Positions 51,571 to 61,484 are shown, counted from the stretch's first letter. The stretch is DNA of 64,000 nt from Sabulibacter ruber (GCF_017355955.1 NZ_JAFFID010000001.1:868001-932000); one strand, 5' to 3'. Numbers and translations are program-made. The notes: a model not told the origin generated them from the sequence alone.

Positions 51571-52458
51571 TTATTTACTTAGGTACCTGGTAAGTAAAAG
51601 CAGGCGGTAAAGATCAAAAAGCCGCAGGTTAGGCTTCCTGGAAACCAGGTTCTTCTTCAGAAGGGGGAACAACCAATTGCTGTTCTCGAGCAGAAGCTTC
51701 TCCATCCCCATTTTTTTACACCTCGCATATAGTCTCATAAGCTTTGACTCGCTGCCAAGACCAAATTGCCTGTACAGGAGAACCAGGTTATGGATAGCCT
51801 GCTGGGTTTTCAAGAGGTAGATTTCGGCGGGTTCCAGGCCCAGGTGCCACACAGGGTTATTTATATGCGAAACAGGTGTTCCCTGCTGTTGCAGGCGCCA
51901 GGCGAATAGGGTGTCTTCGTGGCCGTATCCGCTGAGCTCATTTCTAGGAAAACAGGCTAGAAACACGTCTTTTGGCACCAGCAGGTTACTGGAGAACACG
52001 CGTTGGTACGGGGTCTTTTGCCGTTCATTAGCAGGAGCTTCTTCCCGGGCTTTCCCGTATTTCCAGCGCAGTTCAAGCCCTTCTAAAGCTTTTTCCTGGT
52101 AGGCAACTCCGCCAATAGTGACTCCTGCGCCAGCCTGGGTTAGGTACCGTTTCAGAAAATCAGGGCGAAAAGGCAGTACGTCATTGTCCAGGAACAAAAG
52201 GTGTGGGAAGCGGGCTTCTTCGGCTAAGCGGTGCCTGATCTGGGAGCGACCCACATTCACGGGGAGTGTTTGGTACTCCACTCCTGCCAAATTTTGCAGG
52301 GGTTGGTTTTGATGAAGAATCTCCGGGGAGGAACCGTCATCATACACCCTTACCTCAAAGGAAATGGGTAATGAACGTGCTTCCTGGAGCAGACGCTCTA
52401 CCAGGCCAAGAACATTCTGGTTAAAAACAGGAATGAGAACGGAAATCTCAGAAACCAT
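51571..52458 (-). CDS. Family 2 glycosyltransferase
   Basis: The 295-residue enzyme reads ISVLIPVFNQNVLGLVERLL, VYDDGSSP, and the metal-binding D91-N92-D93 in LLFLDNDVLPF. FSSNLLVPKDVFLACFPRNELSGYGHEDTLFAWRLQ carries the acceptor-side ED motif in its middle. Its start lies inside the 3' end of ftsE (11-base overlap), so it is translated with the division ATPase gene. Confidence 0.85.
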   Translation of the reverse strand: MVSEISVLIPVFNQNVLGLVERLLQEARSLPISFEVRVYDDGSSPEILHQNQPLQNLAGVEYQTLPVNVGRSQIRHRLAEEARFPHLLFLDNDVLPFRPDFLKRYLTQAGAGVTIGGVAYQEKALEGLELRWKYGKAREEAPANERQKTPYQRVFSSNLLVPKDVFLACFPRNELSGYGHEDTLFAWRLQQQGTPVSHINNPVWHLGLEPAEIYLLKTQQAIHNLVLLYRQFGLGSESKLMRLYARCKKMGMEKLLLENSNWLFPLLKKNLVSRKPNLRLFDLYRLLLLTRYLSK

Positions 52459-53158
52459 CTACCAGGGAGAACTCCTCACGGGCAGAATCCAGCACCCGGC
52501 CCCGTTCGCATTTCAGAATACGTCTTGGGTAGCGCTGCAGGATATGGTGGTTGTGGGTAGCCATCAAGACAGCGGTACCGCTGTTGTTGATCTCCTGGAA
52601 AAGGTCCATGATGCCTTGGGTCACATCGGGGTCCAGGTTACCAGTGGGCTCATCGGCGAACAAGATCACCGGTTCATTCAGAAGTGCCCGGGCAATCACT
52701 ACCCGCTGTTGCTCGCCACCAGATAACTGGTGCGGCAACTTGTTCATGACGGCATCAAGCCCAACGCGCATGAGCACCTCAGAAATGCGGTTCTTGATAC
52801 GGGACTTGTCGCTCCAGCCGGTGGCTTTGAGCACGAATTTCAAGTTATCGGCTACGGAACGGTCAAAGAGCAGCTGAAAGTCCTGGAACACGATACCAAT
52901 TTTACGGCGCAGGAACGGAACCTGGCTCCAGGTAAGAGTATGGATGTTGAAGCCCGCCACCTGGGCCTGCCCTACTTTCAGGGGAAGATCGGCGTAAAGG
53001 GTTTTCAGCAGGGAGCTTTTACCGCTACCGGTACGGCCTACCAGGTACACAAACTCTCCTTTCTCAATAGAAAAGCTTACATCGCCCAAGACGGTGTTTA
53101 CATCCTGAAAAATAGAAGCTTTCTGCAGCGTGACTACTGGGTTAGAAGAGAATTCCAT
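52448..53158 (-). CDS. ftsE: Cell division ATP-binding protein FtsE
   Basis: The 236-residue ABC ATPase pairs with FtsX. It has the Walker A GRTGSGKSS, the Q-loop VFQDFQLL, the ABC signature LSGGEQQR, and Walker B ILFADEPTGNLD. VTLQKASIFQDVNTVLGDVSF at the start is typical of FtsE. ATG 53158 is chosen; the frame stays open 18 codons upstream without a good start. ftsX is 50 kb away (1398), so the two subunits come from different transcripts. The downstream partner is a glycosyltransferase gene. Confidence 0.92.
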   Translation of the reverse strand: MEFSSNPVVTLQKASIFQDVNTVLGDVSFSIEKGEFVYLVGRTGSGKSSLLKTLYADLPLKVGQAQVAGFNIHTLTWSQVPFLRRKIGIVFQDFQLLFDRSVADNLKFVLKATGWSDKSRIKNRISEVLMRVGLDAVMNKLPHQLSGGEQQRVVIARALLNEPVILFADEPTGNLDPDVTQGIMDLFQEINNSGTAVLMATHNHHILQRYPRRILKCERGRVLDSAREEFSLVDGF

Positions 53159-53284
53159 AGCAAGGGAAACGGTAATGATTGAAGGCTGCCTGGGTATGGC
53201 AGAGCTTTGCAAGTTAAGAAAAACCCGAAAGGAGCGCCAGTGTCTTGCACTAACCCGGCTAAAAACCTGTCTTGGGGAGTTGGT

Positions 53285-53488
53285 TTACAGATCCAGTTTC
53301 TGCAGTTTCCCAAACTCCAGACTGGCAATAAGCGAGGCCAGCTCTTCCTCTTTGCTCTCCAGACCGTACCGGTCCAGGTTTTTCAAAGGACGATCGGCCC
53401 GGAAATAAGCAATCAGCACGAAATTCTCATCGCGCAGCTGAATGTAATCCGGAATCTTGGCCTTGCCCTTTACTTTAATGATGTACAC
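53285..53488 (-). CDS. Small conserved hypothetical protein
   Basis: The 67-residue product (IIKVKGKAKIPDYIQLRDENF, LKNLDRYGLESKEEELASLIASLEFGKLQKLDL in outline) is soluble and begins with a beta-rich half and ends with a helix. Family not recognised. The GTG at 53488 is the only possible start, since an in-frame TGA lies three codons upstream. It lies between fsa and ftsE on the same strand, and an inverted heptamer array separates it from fsa. Confidence 0.65.
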   Translation of the reverse strand: MYIIKVKGKAKIPDYIQLRDENFVLIAYFRADRPLKNLDRYGLESKEEELASLIASLEFGKLQKLDL

Positions 53489-53495
53489 TCCTATT

Positions 53496-53576
53496 CAATT
53501 AAGAATTAGGAATTGAGAATTAGGAATTAAAAACTGATGAACAGATTCTTAATTCCTGATTCTCAATTCTCAATTG
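53496..53576. repeat. Inverted heptamer array, locus B
   Basis: Five units (CAATTAA, GAATTAG, GAATTGA, GAATTAG, GAATTAA) at 53496-53530 face four reverse units at 53549-53576, which read back as CAATTGA, GAATTGA, GAATCAG, GAATTAA. The spacer is 18 bp. It abuts the fsa stop codon and is the same element type as locus A. Confidence 0.9.
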
Positions 53577-53577
53577 A

Positions 53578-54234
53578 TTACAGGTTGGCTTTCTTGTGGT
53601 CTGCCAGGAATTTGGCCAGGCCGCTATCGGTGAGTGGGTGGTTCAACAGACCGGTGATCACGTTCAATGGGCAGGTTACCACATCGGCTCCAATCTCAGC
53701 ACATTGTACCAGGTGCATTACGTGGCGCACAGAAGCCGCCAATACCTCGGTTGGGTAACCGTAGTTCTGGTAAATCTGCACGATCTGCTCAATCAGACCT
53801 AAGCCATCGGTGGAGATATCGTCTAAACGACCCACGAACGGAGAAACGTACGTGGCACCGGCTTTGGCAGCCAATAACGCCTGACCCGCCGAGAACACCA
53901 GCGTACAGTTGGTCTTGATGCCTTTATCTGTGAAATATTTGATGGCCTTAACGCCGTCTTTGATCATGGGCACTTTCACCACAATGTTAGGGTGCAGCTG
54001 GGCCAGCTCCTCTCCTTCTTTCACCATGGTTTGGAAATCGGTGGCAATCACCTCGGCGCTGATGTCTCCGTCCACAATCTCGCAGATGTCACGGTAGTGC
54101 TTCATGACATTGTCATAGCCTACAATGCCTTCTTTGGCCATGAGCGATGGGTTGGTGGTTACGCCATCCAACACGCCTAGATCATGGGCTTCGCGGATTT
54201 CGTTCAGATTAGCGGTGTCAATGAAAAATTTCAT
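53578..54234 (-). CDS. fsa: Fructose-6-phosphate aldolase (transaldolase-like)
   Basis: The 218-residue class I aldolase belongs to the small transaldolase (TalC/Fsa) group. It has [10 protein letters not shown] at the N-terminus, GVTTNPSLM, and the Schiff-base lysine K87 in [39 protein letters not shown] is the conserved core in outline. It either cleaves fructose-6-phosphate to dihydroxyacetone and glyceraldehyde-3-phosphate or acts as a transaldolase; a phenylalanine/tyrosine switch near the active site would tell, and it cannot be placed with certainty here. It is first of the fsa-small protein-ftsE-glycosyltransferase set. Confidence 0.9.
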   Translation of the reverse strand: MKFFIDTANLNEIREAHDLGVLDGVTTNPSLMAKEGIVGYDNVMKHYRDICEIVDGDISAEVIATDFQTMVKEGEELAQLHPNIVVKVPMIKDGVKAIKYFTDKGIKTNCTLVFSAGQALLAAKAGATYVSPFVGRLDDISTDGLGLIEQIVQIYQNYGYPTEVLAASVRHVMHLVQCAEIGADVVTCPLNVITGLLNHPLTDSGLAKFLADHKKANL

Positions 54235-54255
54235 AGCAGATATGGTTTGGGATTA

Positions 54256-54263
54256 CAAATCTA
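54256..54263 (-). promoter_or_regulatory. -7 promoter element for fsa
   Basis: The minus strand reads TAGATTTG, an exact match 22 bases before the ATG. Confidence 0.55.
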
Positions 54264-54436
54264 GTTCAATCCGGCAGAAAACCGAGGCGGCCGGAAAAGT
54301 ATTTTAAAGCCTTGGCCGAATTGCTTCTCAAACGCAATTACCCCGCCGGAGTTGTTCTATTTTGAGGTTTTAAGCGGCAACTGAAAAAGAATATCCCAAA
54401 AGCCTAAACAGGGCAAGTAAAGAAAGTAACGCGACC

Positions 54437-54473
54437 GGTTTCAGACCTGTTTTGAGCAAAACAGGCTTAGAAC
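54437..54473. repeat. Dispersed intergenic palindrome, copy 18
   Basis: GGTTTCAGACCTGTTTTGA and then GCAAAACAGGCTTAGAAC contain the perfect inner hairpin CCTGTTTTGAGCAAAACAGG. It lies downstream of the SRP RNA gene (minus strand). Apart from this, the stretch 54264-54540 holds no gene that I can support. Confidence 0.75.
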
Positions 54474-54552
54474 ATGGTAACGAAAAGTGCTTTAAAGCAG
54501 AAGGGGGAATTTGAAGAACGGCGGAGAACCGTTGGGGTATGGGCAAAAAAAA

Positions 54553-54646
54553 GTGGCAAACCGAGTATCGCGCCGCTCAACCACCTACCCTTGCTCCCTT
54601 CCGGGCCTGGGGGAGTTCAGTAGGAGCTGGCCGTACCGATTTGCCG
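54553..54646 (-). ncRNA. ffs: Small bacterial signal recognition particle RNA (4.5S-type)
   Basis: On the minus strand the sequence contains the conserved SRP apical domain CAGGCCCGGAAGGGAGCAA, the GGAA tetraloop and asymmetric loop bound by Ffh. The ends pair: GGCAAAtCGG near the 5' end with CtCGGTTTGCC near the 3' end. The length of about 94 bases fits the small SRP RNA class. A full promoter lies directly upstream (54650-54679), and an eight-T run follows the 3' end (54543-54551), giving a natural terminator. Ends are estimated to within a few bases. It partners the Ffh protein encoded at 40363-41700. Confidence 0.93.
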
Positions 54647-54649
54647 TTA

Positions 54650-54679
54650 CAAAGATACGAAGGCTTTTATTCACCGCAA
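54650..54679 (-). promoter_or_regulatory. Promoter of the SRP RNA gene
   Basis: On the minus strand TTG (54677-54679) and TATCTTTG (54650-54657) are separated by 19 bases, a full match to the Bacteroidetes -33/-7 promoter. It is the best promoter in the window and supports the RNA's 5' end near 54645. Confidence 0.8.
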
Positions 54680-54848
54680 GTGGTTTCTGCTTTATTTTTA
54701 TAAAAACCAACCAAAATCACCGGAGAGTGCTTATAGTCAGGGAGAATAATTTTGCGACAGGTCATTGCCCGCAACATCGGATCTGGGCATCAGACTTCAA
54801 ACACATGCCTTTCTATTCTGATGTTCCATGAAAGCACAAGGCACAAAA

Positions 54849-54894
54849 AAACCGTTTCCGGGCTGTTTAGGTGAAATTAGCCCGGAAACGGTTT
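54849..54894 (-). terminator. Perfect 16-bp hairpin formed by a dispersed palindrome (copy 19)
   Basis: AAACCGTTTCCGGGCT at 54849-54864 pairs exactly with 54879-54894 around a 14-base loop. Inner arms GTTTCCGGGCT and AGCCCGGAAAC are family members. It lies 28 bp past the stop of the minus-strand lipoprotein gene and should end its transcript. Confidence 0.8.
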
Positions 54895-54922
54895 CAGAAG
54901 TTATTAAGTAGAAGCTTTAAGC

Positions 54923-55585
54923 CTATTCGGCTTTGTGGCTTTTCACGTTCTCAAAGGTGATGTTCACGTTACGGCTGGAACCGCTGTTTTTCAGGACATT
55001 TCCGGCCCGGTTAGGGAAAGAATACTCCGGCACGTAGTACTCCAGGCTCAGTTTCAGGTTAGAAATGGAGCCGTTCAGCACTTTGGTGGCGGCATCGTAC
55101 TGCAGAGCAGCCGAACCATCCAGCACCGTCACGTAACCCGGCGACATGGCCCCGCTGCCATCGGCAAAGTTCTGGCCGTTTTGTATCCCCACCTCATCGG
55201 CGTCTTTCAAAGAAAGCGTGGCGGGCAGATTCTGCAAGGTGCGGTTCTTGAAGTGCAATGATACCCAGGAGCGGGTCTTTACAGAAGAGGTATCTTTGAA
55301 ATAAAGCGTAACGCCCTGGTTCTCCTCAATGAAATAGGCCTCCATTTTGTCCTGGGCGTTCACCTTGTAGGTTTTGCCTCTCAGGTTCTCATACGCGTCT
55401 GGGTACGAGTTCTGAAAAGCTGGATCCACTTTAATGCTGTCTACCAAAGAAAAGGTGGTATGCGTAGGCCCGGCCAGCGGCGTAGGCTCCGAGGTGTCTG
55501 AATCCGATTCACAGGCTACCAGCAGGGAGGCGGTCACCAGCACTCCTAAAGCGGCCCGTAACGGAAGAAGTAGAGTTTTGAACAT
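54923..55585 (-). CDS. Hypothetical lipoprotein
   Basis: The 220-residue product has a canonical lipobox LVAC with C25 and an acidic stretch after it (ESDSDTSEP). The mature part is beta-rich, with ENLRGKTYKVNAQDK and VTLYFKDTSS. No family was recognised. ATG 55585 is preferred, since an upstream start would place over 50 non-hydrophobic residues ahead of the signal peptide. It appears to be a single-gene unit. Upstream, 55586-55858 holds no gene I can support. Confidence 0.7.
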   Translation of the reverse strand: MFKTLLLPLRAALGVLVTASLLVACESDSDTSEPTPLAGPTHTTFSLVDSIKVDPAFQNSYPDAYENLRGKTYKVNAQDKMEAYFIEENQGVTLYFKDTSSVKTRSWVSLHFKNRTLQNLPATLSLKDADEVGIQNGQNFADGSGAMSPGYVTVLDGSAALQYDAATKVLNGSISNLKLSLEYYVPEYSFPNRAGNVLKNSGSSRNVNITFENVKSHKAE

Positions 55586-55858
55586 ACAATATTTTAACTG
55601 AAGGTTAGTTTCTGTTTTACTGGTCTGGCCTCTTCCTGCCAAAATTGGCAAGGTTAGGCTGGCCATTACTTTGCAAAACTCAGCTGCAAAATGCGTGCCT
55701 CGTTTTTGGTTTCGTAAAATAGATACTTTTTTTGAACTCCTTTTCAAAAATTACCGGTGAAACGGACAAAAGTATTATTCAACTTTCAACAAAGACAGGC
55801 GCCTGCCGCTTCTCCCCTACTCCCTGCAAATTCATTTTCATGTTTTAAAACGGGCGCG

Positions 55859-55866
55859 TACCTTTG
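55859..55866 (+). promoter_or_regulatory. -7 promoter element of guaA, almost touching the start codon
   Basis: TACCTTTG is an exact match that ends three bases before the ATG at 55870, so transcription would begin at or within a few bases of the start codon. A TTTTC at 55835-55839 lies 19 bases upstream in the -33 position. Confidence 0.6.
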
Positions 55867-55869
55867 CAC

Positions 55870-57399
<1,530 letters not shown>

Positions 57400-57400
57400 T

Positions 57401-57425
57401 GTTTTAAGGCTAGTTTTTAGAATTC
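57401..57425. repeat. Half of a dispersed palindrome (copy 20)
   Basis: GTTTTAAGGCTAGTTTTTAG fills the 27-bp gap between guaA and the next ATG. Only the left half of the family is present. Confidence 0.5.
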
Positions 57426-57426
57426 A

Positions 57427-59112
57427 ATGAAAAAACAGATAGTACTTGCCGTTGCCGGATTTGCGTTAAGCTGGAACGTTCAGGCCCAGACCAATGCTGA
57501 CCTGAATACCCGCCTGCAGAACGGCCGGATTTTGGTGGATCAGCAGAAGTATGAACTGGCCTTGGCCGAACTGATGCCGCTCACCGCTGCGGCTACCGGG
57601 AAGAGCTACGCGCCAGACGCGGCTTTCCTGTACAGCGTGGCGGCCGCCAGACAGAAGAAGTGGGCCGAGGCCGACAAGATGCTCACCCAACTCACCTCTG
57701 AGCATGCCAACTGGGGCGGCTTAGCCGATGCGCAATACCTGCACGGGCAAGTACTGTTTGAAAAGAAAGAATACCTGCGGGCGCTGAAAGCCCTGGAACC
57801 TATCCAGGATGCCTCCCTGCGGAACGACGTGGCCTCCATGAAGCGGCATTACATGATGCTGCTCACCGATAAAGCCACGTTCCAGTACCTCATGCGCCAG
57901 TTTCCGCAGGACGCTACCCTGGCCAAAACCTACGCCGATAAACTGGCCGGCGGCTGGTTCACGGAGCAGGATCGCCCGCAACTGGAAGCTTTGGTCCGTC
58001 AGTTCAACCTGGATCTTGGTTATCTGCAGCGTACCGCCGCCGTCCGGAAAGAGGAATACAACGTAGCGGTTCTCCTGCCCTTCAACATCTCTGATGCCGG
58101 GGTGCGGGTAGACAAAAAGAACCTGTTCATCACCGATTTCTACGCCGGCATGGTCGCCGCTCAGGACTCGCTGCAGAAGCAGGGCGTGCGGGTGAACGTT
58201 TTCCCGTACGATACCAAGAACGATACCGCCCAGATCAGGAAAGTGATGCAGTTGCCGGACCTGGGAACTATGGACCTGGTAGTAGGGCCTATCTACAAAA
58301 ACAACAGCGCCTACGCCGCCAAAATTGCCCAGCAGCGTACCCTCAACATGGTGAATCCTTTCTCTGATGACCTAGAGGTCACCAAGGGAAACCCGTTCCT
58401 GTACCTCATGGAGACTACGGTGGCCACTCAGGGGCAGCGCGCGGCGGCTTATGCGTACCATACCTTTCCTAAGAAAACGGCGGTGATCATCTTTGACAGC
58501 GAGAAAGACGATACCACCTATGCCGGAAACTTCCGGCGCACCTACACTGCCTTAGGCGGGAAAGTGGTCTCTTTTCAGAAAATCAACTCAAAAACAACCG
58601 GTAGCCTGAACACTGCGCTGAACAGTGTTAACCTCAGGGATTTGGGAGTTTTGGTGGTACAGTCCTCGGCTCCGGCCGTAGCAACGGGCACCGTGGGGTT
58701 CCTGGAACAGAAGGCTTCCAAAGTACCGGTGATTGTCTCCCAGAAATGGCTGGAAGTACCCCAGATCAGTTTCTCCCAATTCGATTTTCTGGAGATGTAC
58801 TTCACGGCTCCTAAATACATTGACCAGGAGAACCCAGCCCTGCAGGAGTTTAAAAGAGCCTACACCAGGCGCTATAACCTTCCTCCGTCCACGTTTACCT
58901 ATGCTGGTTTTGAGCTGATGAACTACTATGGCCGTAGGCTGCAGGAGAACGGTTACGCCGCGCCTCCCAGGTTAGGAGACGTACAACCGGGTGTGTTTTA
59001 CCAAGGGGTTGGCTATTCTACTTCTACCGGGAAACAGGCACAGGACAACCAATACCTGCCCATCATCAAGATAGAAAACGGAAGACTTTTAGTGGTTAAC
59101 CCGGTACTTTAA
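57427..59112 (+). CDS. Periplasmic TPR–type 1 periplasmic-binding-fold protein (LpoA-like layout)
   Basis: The 561-residue product has a signal peptide (MKKQIVLAVAGFALSWNVQA, cleaved before QTNA), TPR-like helices to about residue 200 (GRILVDQQKYELALAELMPL, EKKEYLRALKALEPI), and a Peripla_BP_6-like domain from about 210 to 550 (YNVAVLLPFNISDAG, FYAGMVAAQDSL, LVVGPIYKNNSAY, FEYAGFELMNYYG-like TYAGFELMNYYG). The TPR-plus-binding-fold layout matches LpoA, the outer-membrane activator of PBP1A, but no lipobox is seen, so it may be a soluble relative or an ABC substrate-binding protein. It lies 27 bp after guaA. Confidence 0.7.
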   Translation: MKKQIVLAVAGFALSWNVQAQTNADLNTRLQNGRILVDQQKYELALAELMPLTAAATGKSYAPDAAFLYSVAAARQKKWAEADKMLTQLTSEHANWGGLADAQYLHGQVLFEKKEYLRALKALEPIQDASLRNDVASMKRHYMMLLTDKATFQYLMRQFPQDATLAKTYADKLAGGWFTEQDRPQLEALVRQFNLDLGYLQRTAAVRKEEYNVAVLLPFNISDAGVRVDKKNLFITDFYAGMVAAQDSLQKQGVRVNVFPYDTKNDTAQIRKVMQLPDLGTMDLVVGPIYKNNSAYAAKIAQQRTLNMVNPFSDDLEVTKGNPFLYLMETTVATQGQRAAAYAYHTFPKKTAVIIFDSEKDDTTYAGNFRRTYTALGGKVVSFQKINSKTTGSLNTALNSVNLRDLGVLVVQSSAPAVATGTVGFLEQKASKVPVIVSQKWLEVPQISFSQFDFLEMYFTAPKYIDQENPALQEFKRAYTRRYNLPPSTFTYAGFELMNYYGRRLQENGYAAPPRLGDVQPGVFYQGVGYSTSTGKQAQDNQYLPIIKIENGRLLVVNPVL

Positions 59113-59116
59113 TTTA

Positions 59117-59203
59117 TTGATTGGATAGAGATTGAATGATGGATTGACTAGTCTTTTCCATTTTTCATTCTCTCATTCACTCCTTCACTCAATCACTCAT
59201 TAA
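59117..59203. repeat. Inverted array of 8-bp units between two genes
   Basis: Right side: CTCATTCA, CTCCTTCA, CTCAATCA, CTCATTAA in tandem at 59172-59203, with a fifth, looser unit before them. Left side at 59117-59148 has looser units of the opposite orientation (TGAATGAT, GGATTGAC). It resembles the heptamer arrays in layout but not in unit sequence. It fills most of the 94-bp gap and ends three bases before the hemL ATG. Confidence 0.65.
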
Positions 59204-59206
59204 ATT

Positions 59207-60505
59207 ATGTCACTGACCCATACAACCAGCCAAGAACTCTTTCAGCGTGCCCAGCAATTCATTCCGGGTGGGGTAAACTCACCGGTGCGGGCGTTCAGAG
59301 CGGTAGGCGGACAACCTCTTTTCTTGAAATCGGCGAAGGGTGCTTTCCTCTTTGACGAGGATGGCAACCAGTATATTGATTTGATCAATTCCTGGGGCCC
59401 TATGATTCTGGGCCACGCCCACGAAACCATTGAAAAAGCCGTGCGCGATGCCTTGCCAGGTTCCCTTTCCTTTGGCGCGCCTACCCGCCGCGAGATTGAG
59501 ATGGCCGAGCTCATCATCAGCATGATCCCCAGCGTGGAGAAAGTGCGCATGGTGAACTCCGGCACGGAGGCTACCATGTCAGCCATCCGGGTAGCCAGAG
59601 GCTATACCGGCCGCGACAAGATCATCAAGTTTGAGGGCTGCTACCACGGCCACGGCGATTCTTTCCTGATTGCCGCCGGCAGCGGAGCCGTTACCCTGGG
59701 CGTGCCAGACAGCCCCGGCGTGACCAAAGGTGTTGCCAATGATACCTTAACGGCCCCTTACAATGACCTGGCCGCGGTGCAAACCCTGATAGATGCCAAT
59801 CCGGCGCAGATTGCCGCTATCATCCTGGAACCAGTGGTGGGGAACATGGGCCTGGTGCCACCCGCCGAAGGTTTCCTGCAAGGACTGCGTGACCTGTGCA
59901 CCAAAGAAGGCATTGTGCTTATTTTTGACGAGGTAATGACTGGTTTCCGTTTGGCCAAAGGCGGTGCCCAGGAGCTTTTTGGGGTGATGCCAGACATGAC
60001 CACGCTCGGGAAAATCATTGGCGGCGGCATGCCGGTGGGTGCCTACGGCGGAAAGCAGGAAATCATGAACTCGGTGGCTCCGGCTGGCCCCGTGTACCAG
60101 GCAGGAACGCTGTCCGGGAACCCGATTGCCATGTCGGCGGGGTTGGCGGCTTTGACCTACCTGAACGAGCACCCCGAGCTGTACACCCACTTACAGCACA
60201 TCACGGATAAACTGGTGAACGGCACCAAGCAGAACATGCAGCAACTGGGCCTGAACTACACCATCAACCAGGTAGGCTCCATGTTCAGCCTGTTCTTCAC
60301 CGAAGAACCCGTAACGGATTTCGCCTCGGCGAAAACTTCTTCTTTGCAGACCTTCGGGCGGTATTTCCACGAGATGCTGCAGCGCGGGATCTATCTGGCT
60401 CCTTCGCAGTTTGAAACGCTGTTTGTGTCGGCGGCTATCACCGAGGACTTAGCTGATCAGTACCTGACTGCTAACCTGGAAGCTTTGAGAGCAACCCACG
60501 CCTAA
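59207..60505 (+). CDS. hemL: Glutamate-1-semialdehyde 2,1-aminomutase
   Basis: HemL converts glutamate-1-semialdehyde to 5-aminolevulinate in tetrapyrrole synthesis. The 432-residue PLP enzyme has [18 protein letters not shown] at the start, [24 protein letters not shown], and the PLP lysine K269 in [18 protein letters not shown]. Length and motifs are standard. A strong terminator follows. Its start codon lies just behind the octamer array, which would form the 5' leader if the gene has its own promoter (none was seen). Confidence 0.97.
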   Translation: MSLTHTTSQELFQRAQQFIPGGVNSPVRAFRAVGGQPLFLKSAKGAFLFDEDGNQYIDLINSWGPMILGHAHETIEKAVRDALPGSLSFGAPTRREIEMAELIISMIPSVEKVRMVNSGTEATMSAIRVARGYTGRDKIIKFEGCYHGHGDSFLIAAGSGAVTLGVPDSPGVTKGVANDTLTAPYNDLAAVQTLIDANPAQIAAIILEPVVGNMGLVPPAEGFLQGLRDLCTKEGIVLIFDEVMTGFRLAKGGAQELFGVMPDMTTLGKIIGGGMPVGAYGGKQEIMNSVAPAGPVYQAGTLSGNPIAMSAGLAALTYLNEHPELYTHLQHITDKLVNGTKQNMQQLGLNYTINQVGSMFSLFFTEEPVTDFASAKTSSLQTFGRYFHEMLQRGIYLAPSQFETLFVSAAITEDLADQYLTANLEALRATHA

Positions 60506-60522
60506 TACGTAACCCATAAAAG

Positions 60523-60564
60523 CAGAAGCGGCACCTGAGGTATTCAGGTGCCGCTTCTGTTTTT
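60523..60564. terminator. Perfect 16-bp hairpin terminator
   Basis: CAGAAGCGGCACCTGA at 60523-60538 pairs exactly with 60544-60559 around GGTAT and is followed by five T. Four A precede it on the other strand, so it can also serve the minus-strand gene that ends at 60563. Confidence 0.88.
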
Positions 60565-60811
60565 ATGCTTCAACGTAGTTTTCTTTCTTCTTTCTAAGAC
60601 GGTAGAAATTTAGAAGCACCTCAAATACAACCGAGGTTGAGGAGCCAATCAAAAAGAGCATCACGATGTTTTCTTTTACAATGAAGGGCATTTGAAAGAA
60701 GTCAGTCATGGCACAAAGTAACAGCACCACACTTAGCAGCCAGGCTGTCACGACCACTAAAACATTCTTCTCGGTAGGATGACTTACAAAGGTTCTTCGG
60801 TTCTTCTGCAT
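60563..60811 (-). CDS. Small membrane protein, two helices; paralogue of the next gene
   Basis: The 82-residue product starts at ATG 60811, which aligns with the paralogue's start. It has HPTEKNVLVVVTAWLLSVVL, a first helix, and a second helix from about residue 50 (NIVMLFLIGSSTSVVFEVLL), then a basic/acidic tail (RLRKKKENYVEA). Family not recognised. The neighbouring minus-strand gene encodes a protein of the same layout, so the two are tandem duplicates. The open frame extends 61 codons further upstream without support. Confidence 0.65.
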   Translation of the reverse strand: MQKNRRTFVSHPTEKNVLVVVTAWLLSVVLLLCAMTDFFQMPFIVKENIVMLFLIGSSTSVVFEVLLNFYRLRKKKENYVEA

Positions 60812-61002
60812 AGTCAAAGTGTTTGGATTCCTTTCCTTCACCAAGTTATTCATTTTTGGTCCAGATCCAAAAGCGCTGGAAACAGCTGGCCTGAGATATC
60901 TTCTCCCCTTGATGATCTTATCACTGACAACCACTCGGGATGATAACACCAATAAATGAGATGTAAATTCAGGTGTCGCTTCCACTATGAACAATCCTTT
61001 GT

Positions 61003-61233
61003 TTATCCCTCGTGCTTGGCTCTGAGATAGTTCAGGTACACTCCTACCACTACAAGGCTGGAGGTGAACATCAGAAACAAAAAGCCAGCATTGCTTCGGC
61101 TAATGATGCGCTGCTCAAACACCTGGGTCATGGCCAGGATCATCAACCCCATGGCCATCAGCCAAACGATGGTGATGAGGAGCACATGTTTCTTTGTGGG
61201 ACGATAGAGCCAGTTTCTGGTTGAATTTGCCAT
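61003..61233 (-). CDS. Small membrane protein, two helices; paralogue of the previous gene
   Basis: The 76-residue product from ATG 61233 reads YRPTKKHVLLITIVWLMAMG, then a second helix NAGFLFLMFTSSLVVVGVYL and a tail NYLRAKHEG. It matches its neighbour at the HPTEKNV/RPTKKHV and LNFYRLRK/LNYLRAKH positions. Function unknown. The 191-bp gap between them holds no gene, and no promoter was recognised upstream (61234-61484). Confidence 0.65.
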   Translation of the reverse strand: MANSTRNWLYRPTKKHVLLITIVWLMAMGLMILAMTQVFEQRIISRSNAGFLFLMFTSSLVVVGVYLNYLRAKHEG

Positions 61234-61484
61234 ATTTGAAGAAATCTTAAGGTAGCCCGTGGCTCGGTTTACAAATAACAAATACCGTTTTACGTAAGTC
61301 ACTGCATTAGATAAAGGAACATGTGTAAATAATTCTCGTCATAGAAGGAGAATTATGCCTCCAGATTAAGACACATAAGATGCCGAGAAATTGGTATCGC
61401 TTTTTAAAAATAAGATTACCAGCGGTATAGGGTACATGTAGTCTCAGGCTTATACCGGCAATTTCCACCACAACCCACTTGTGC

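Noticed and set aside
54264..54540. A second small RNA or a short protein gene downstream of the SRP RNA
   Set aside because: No consistent reading frame, no promoter match and no recognised RNA motif apart from the palindromic repeat copy 18.
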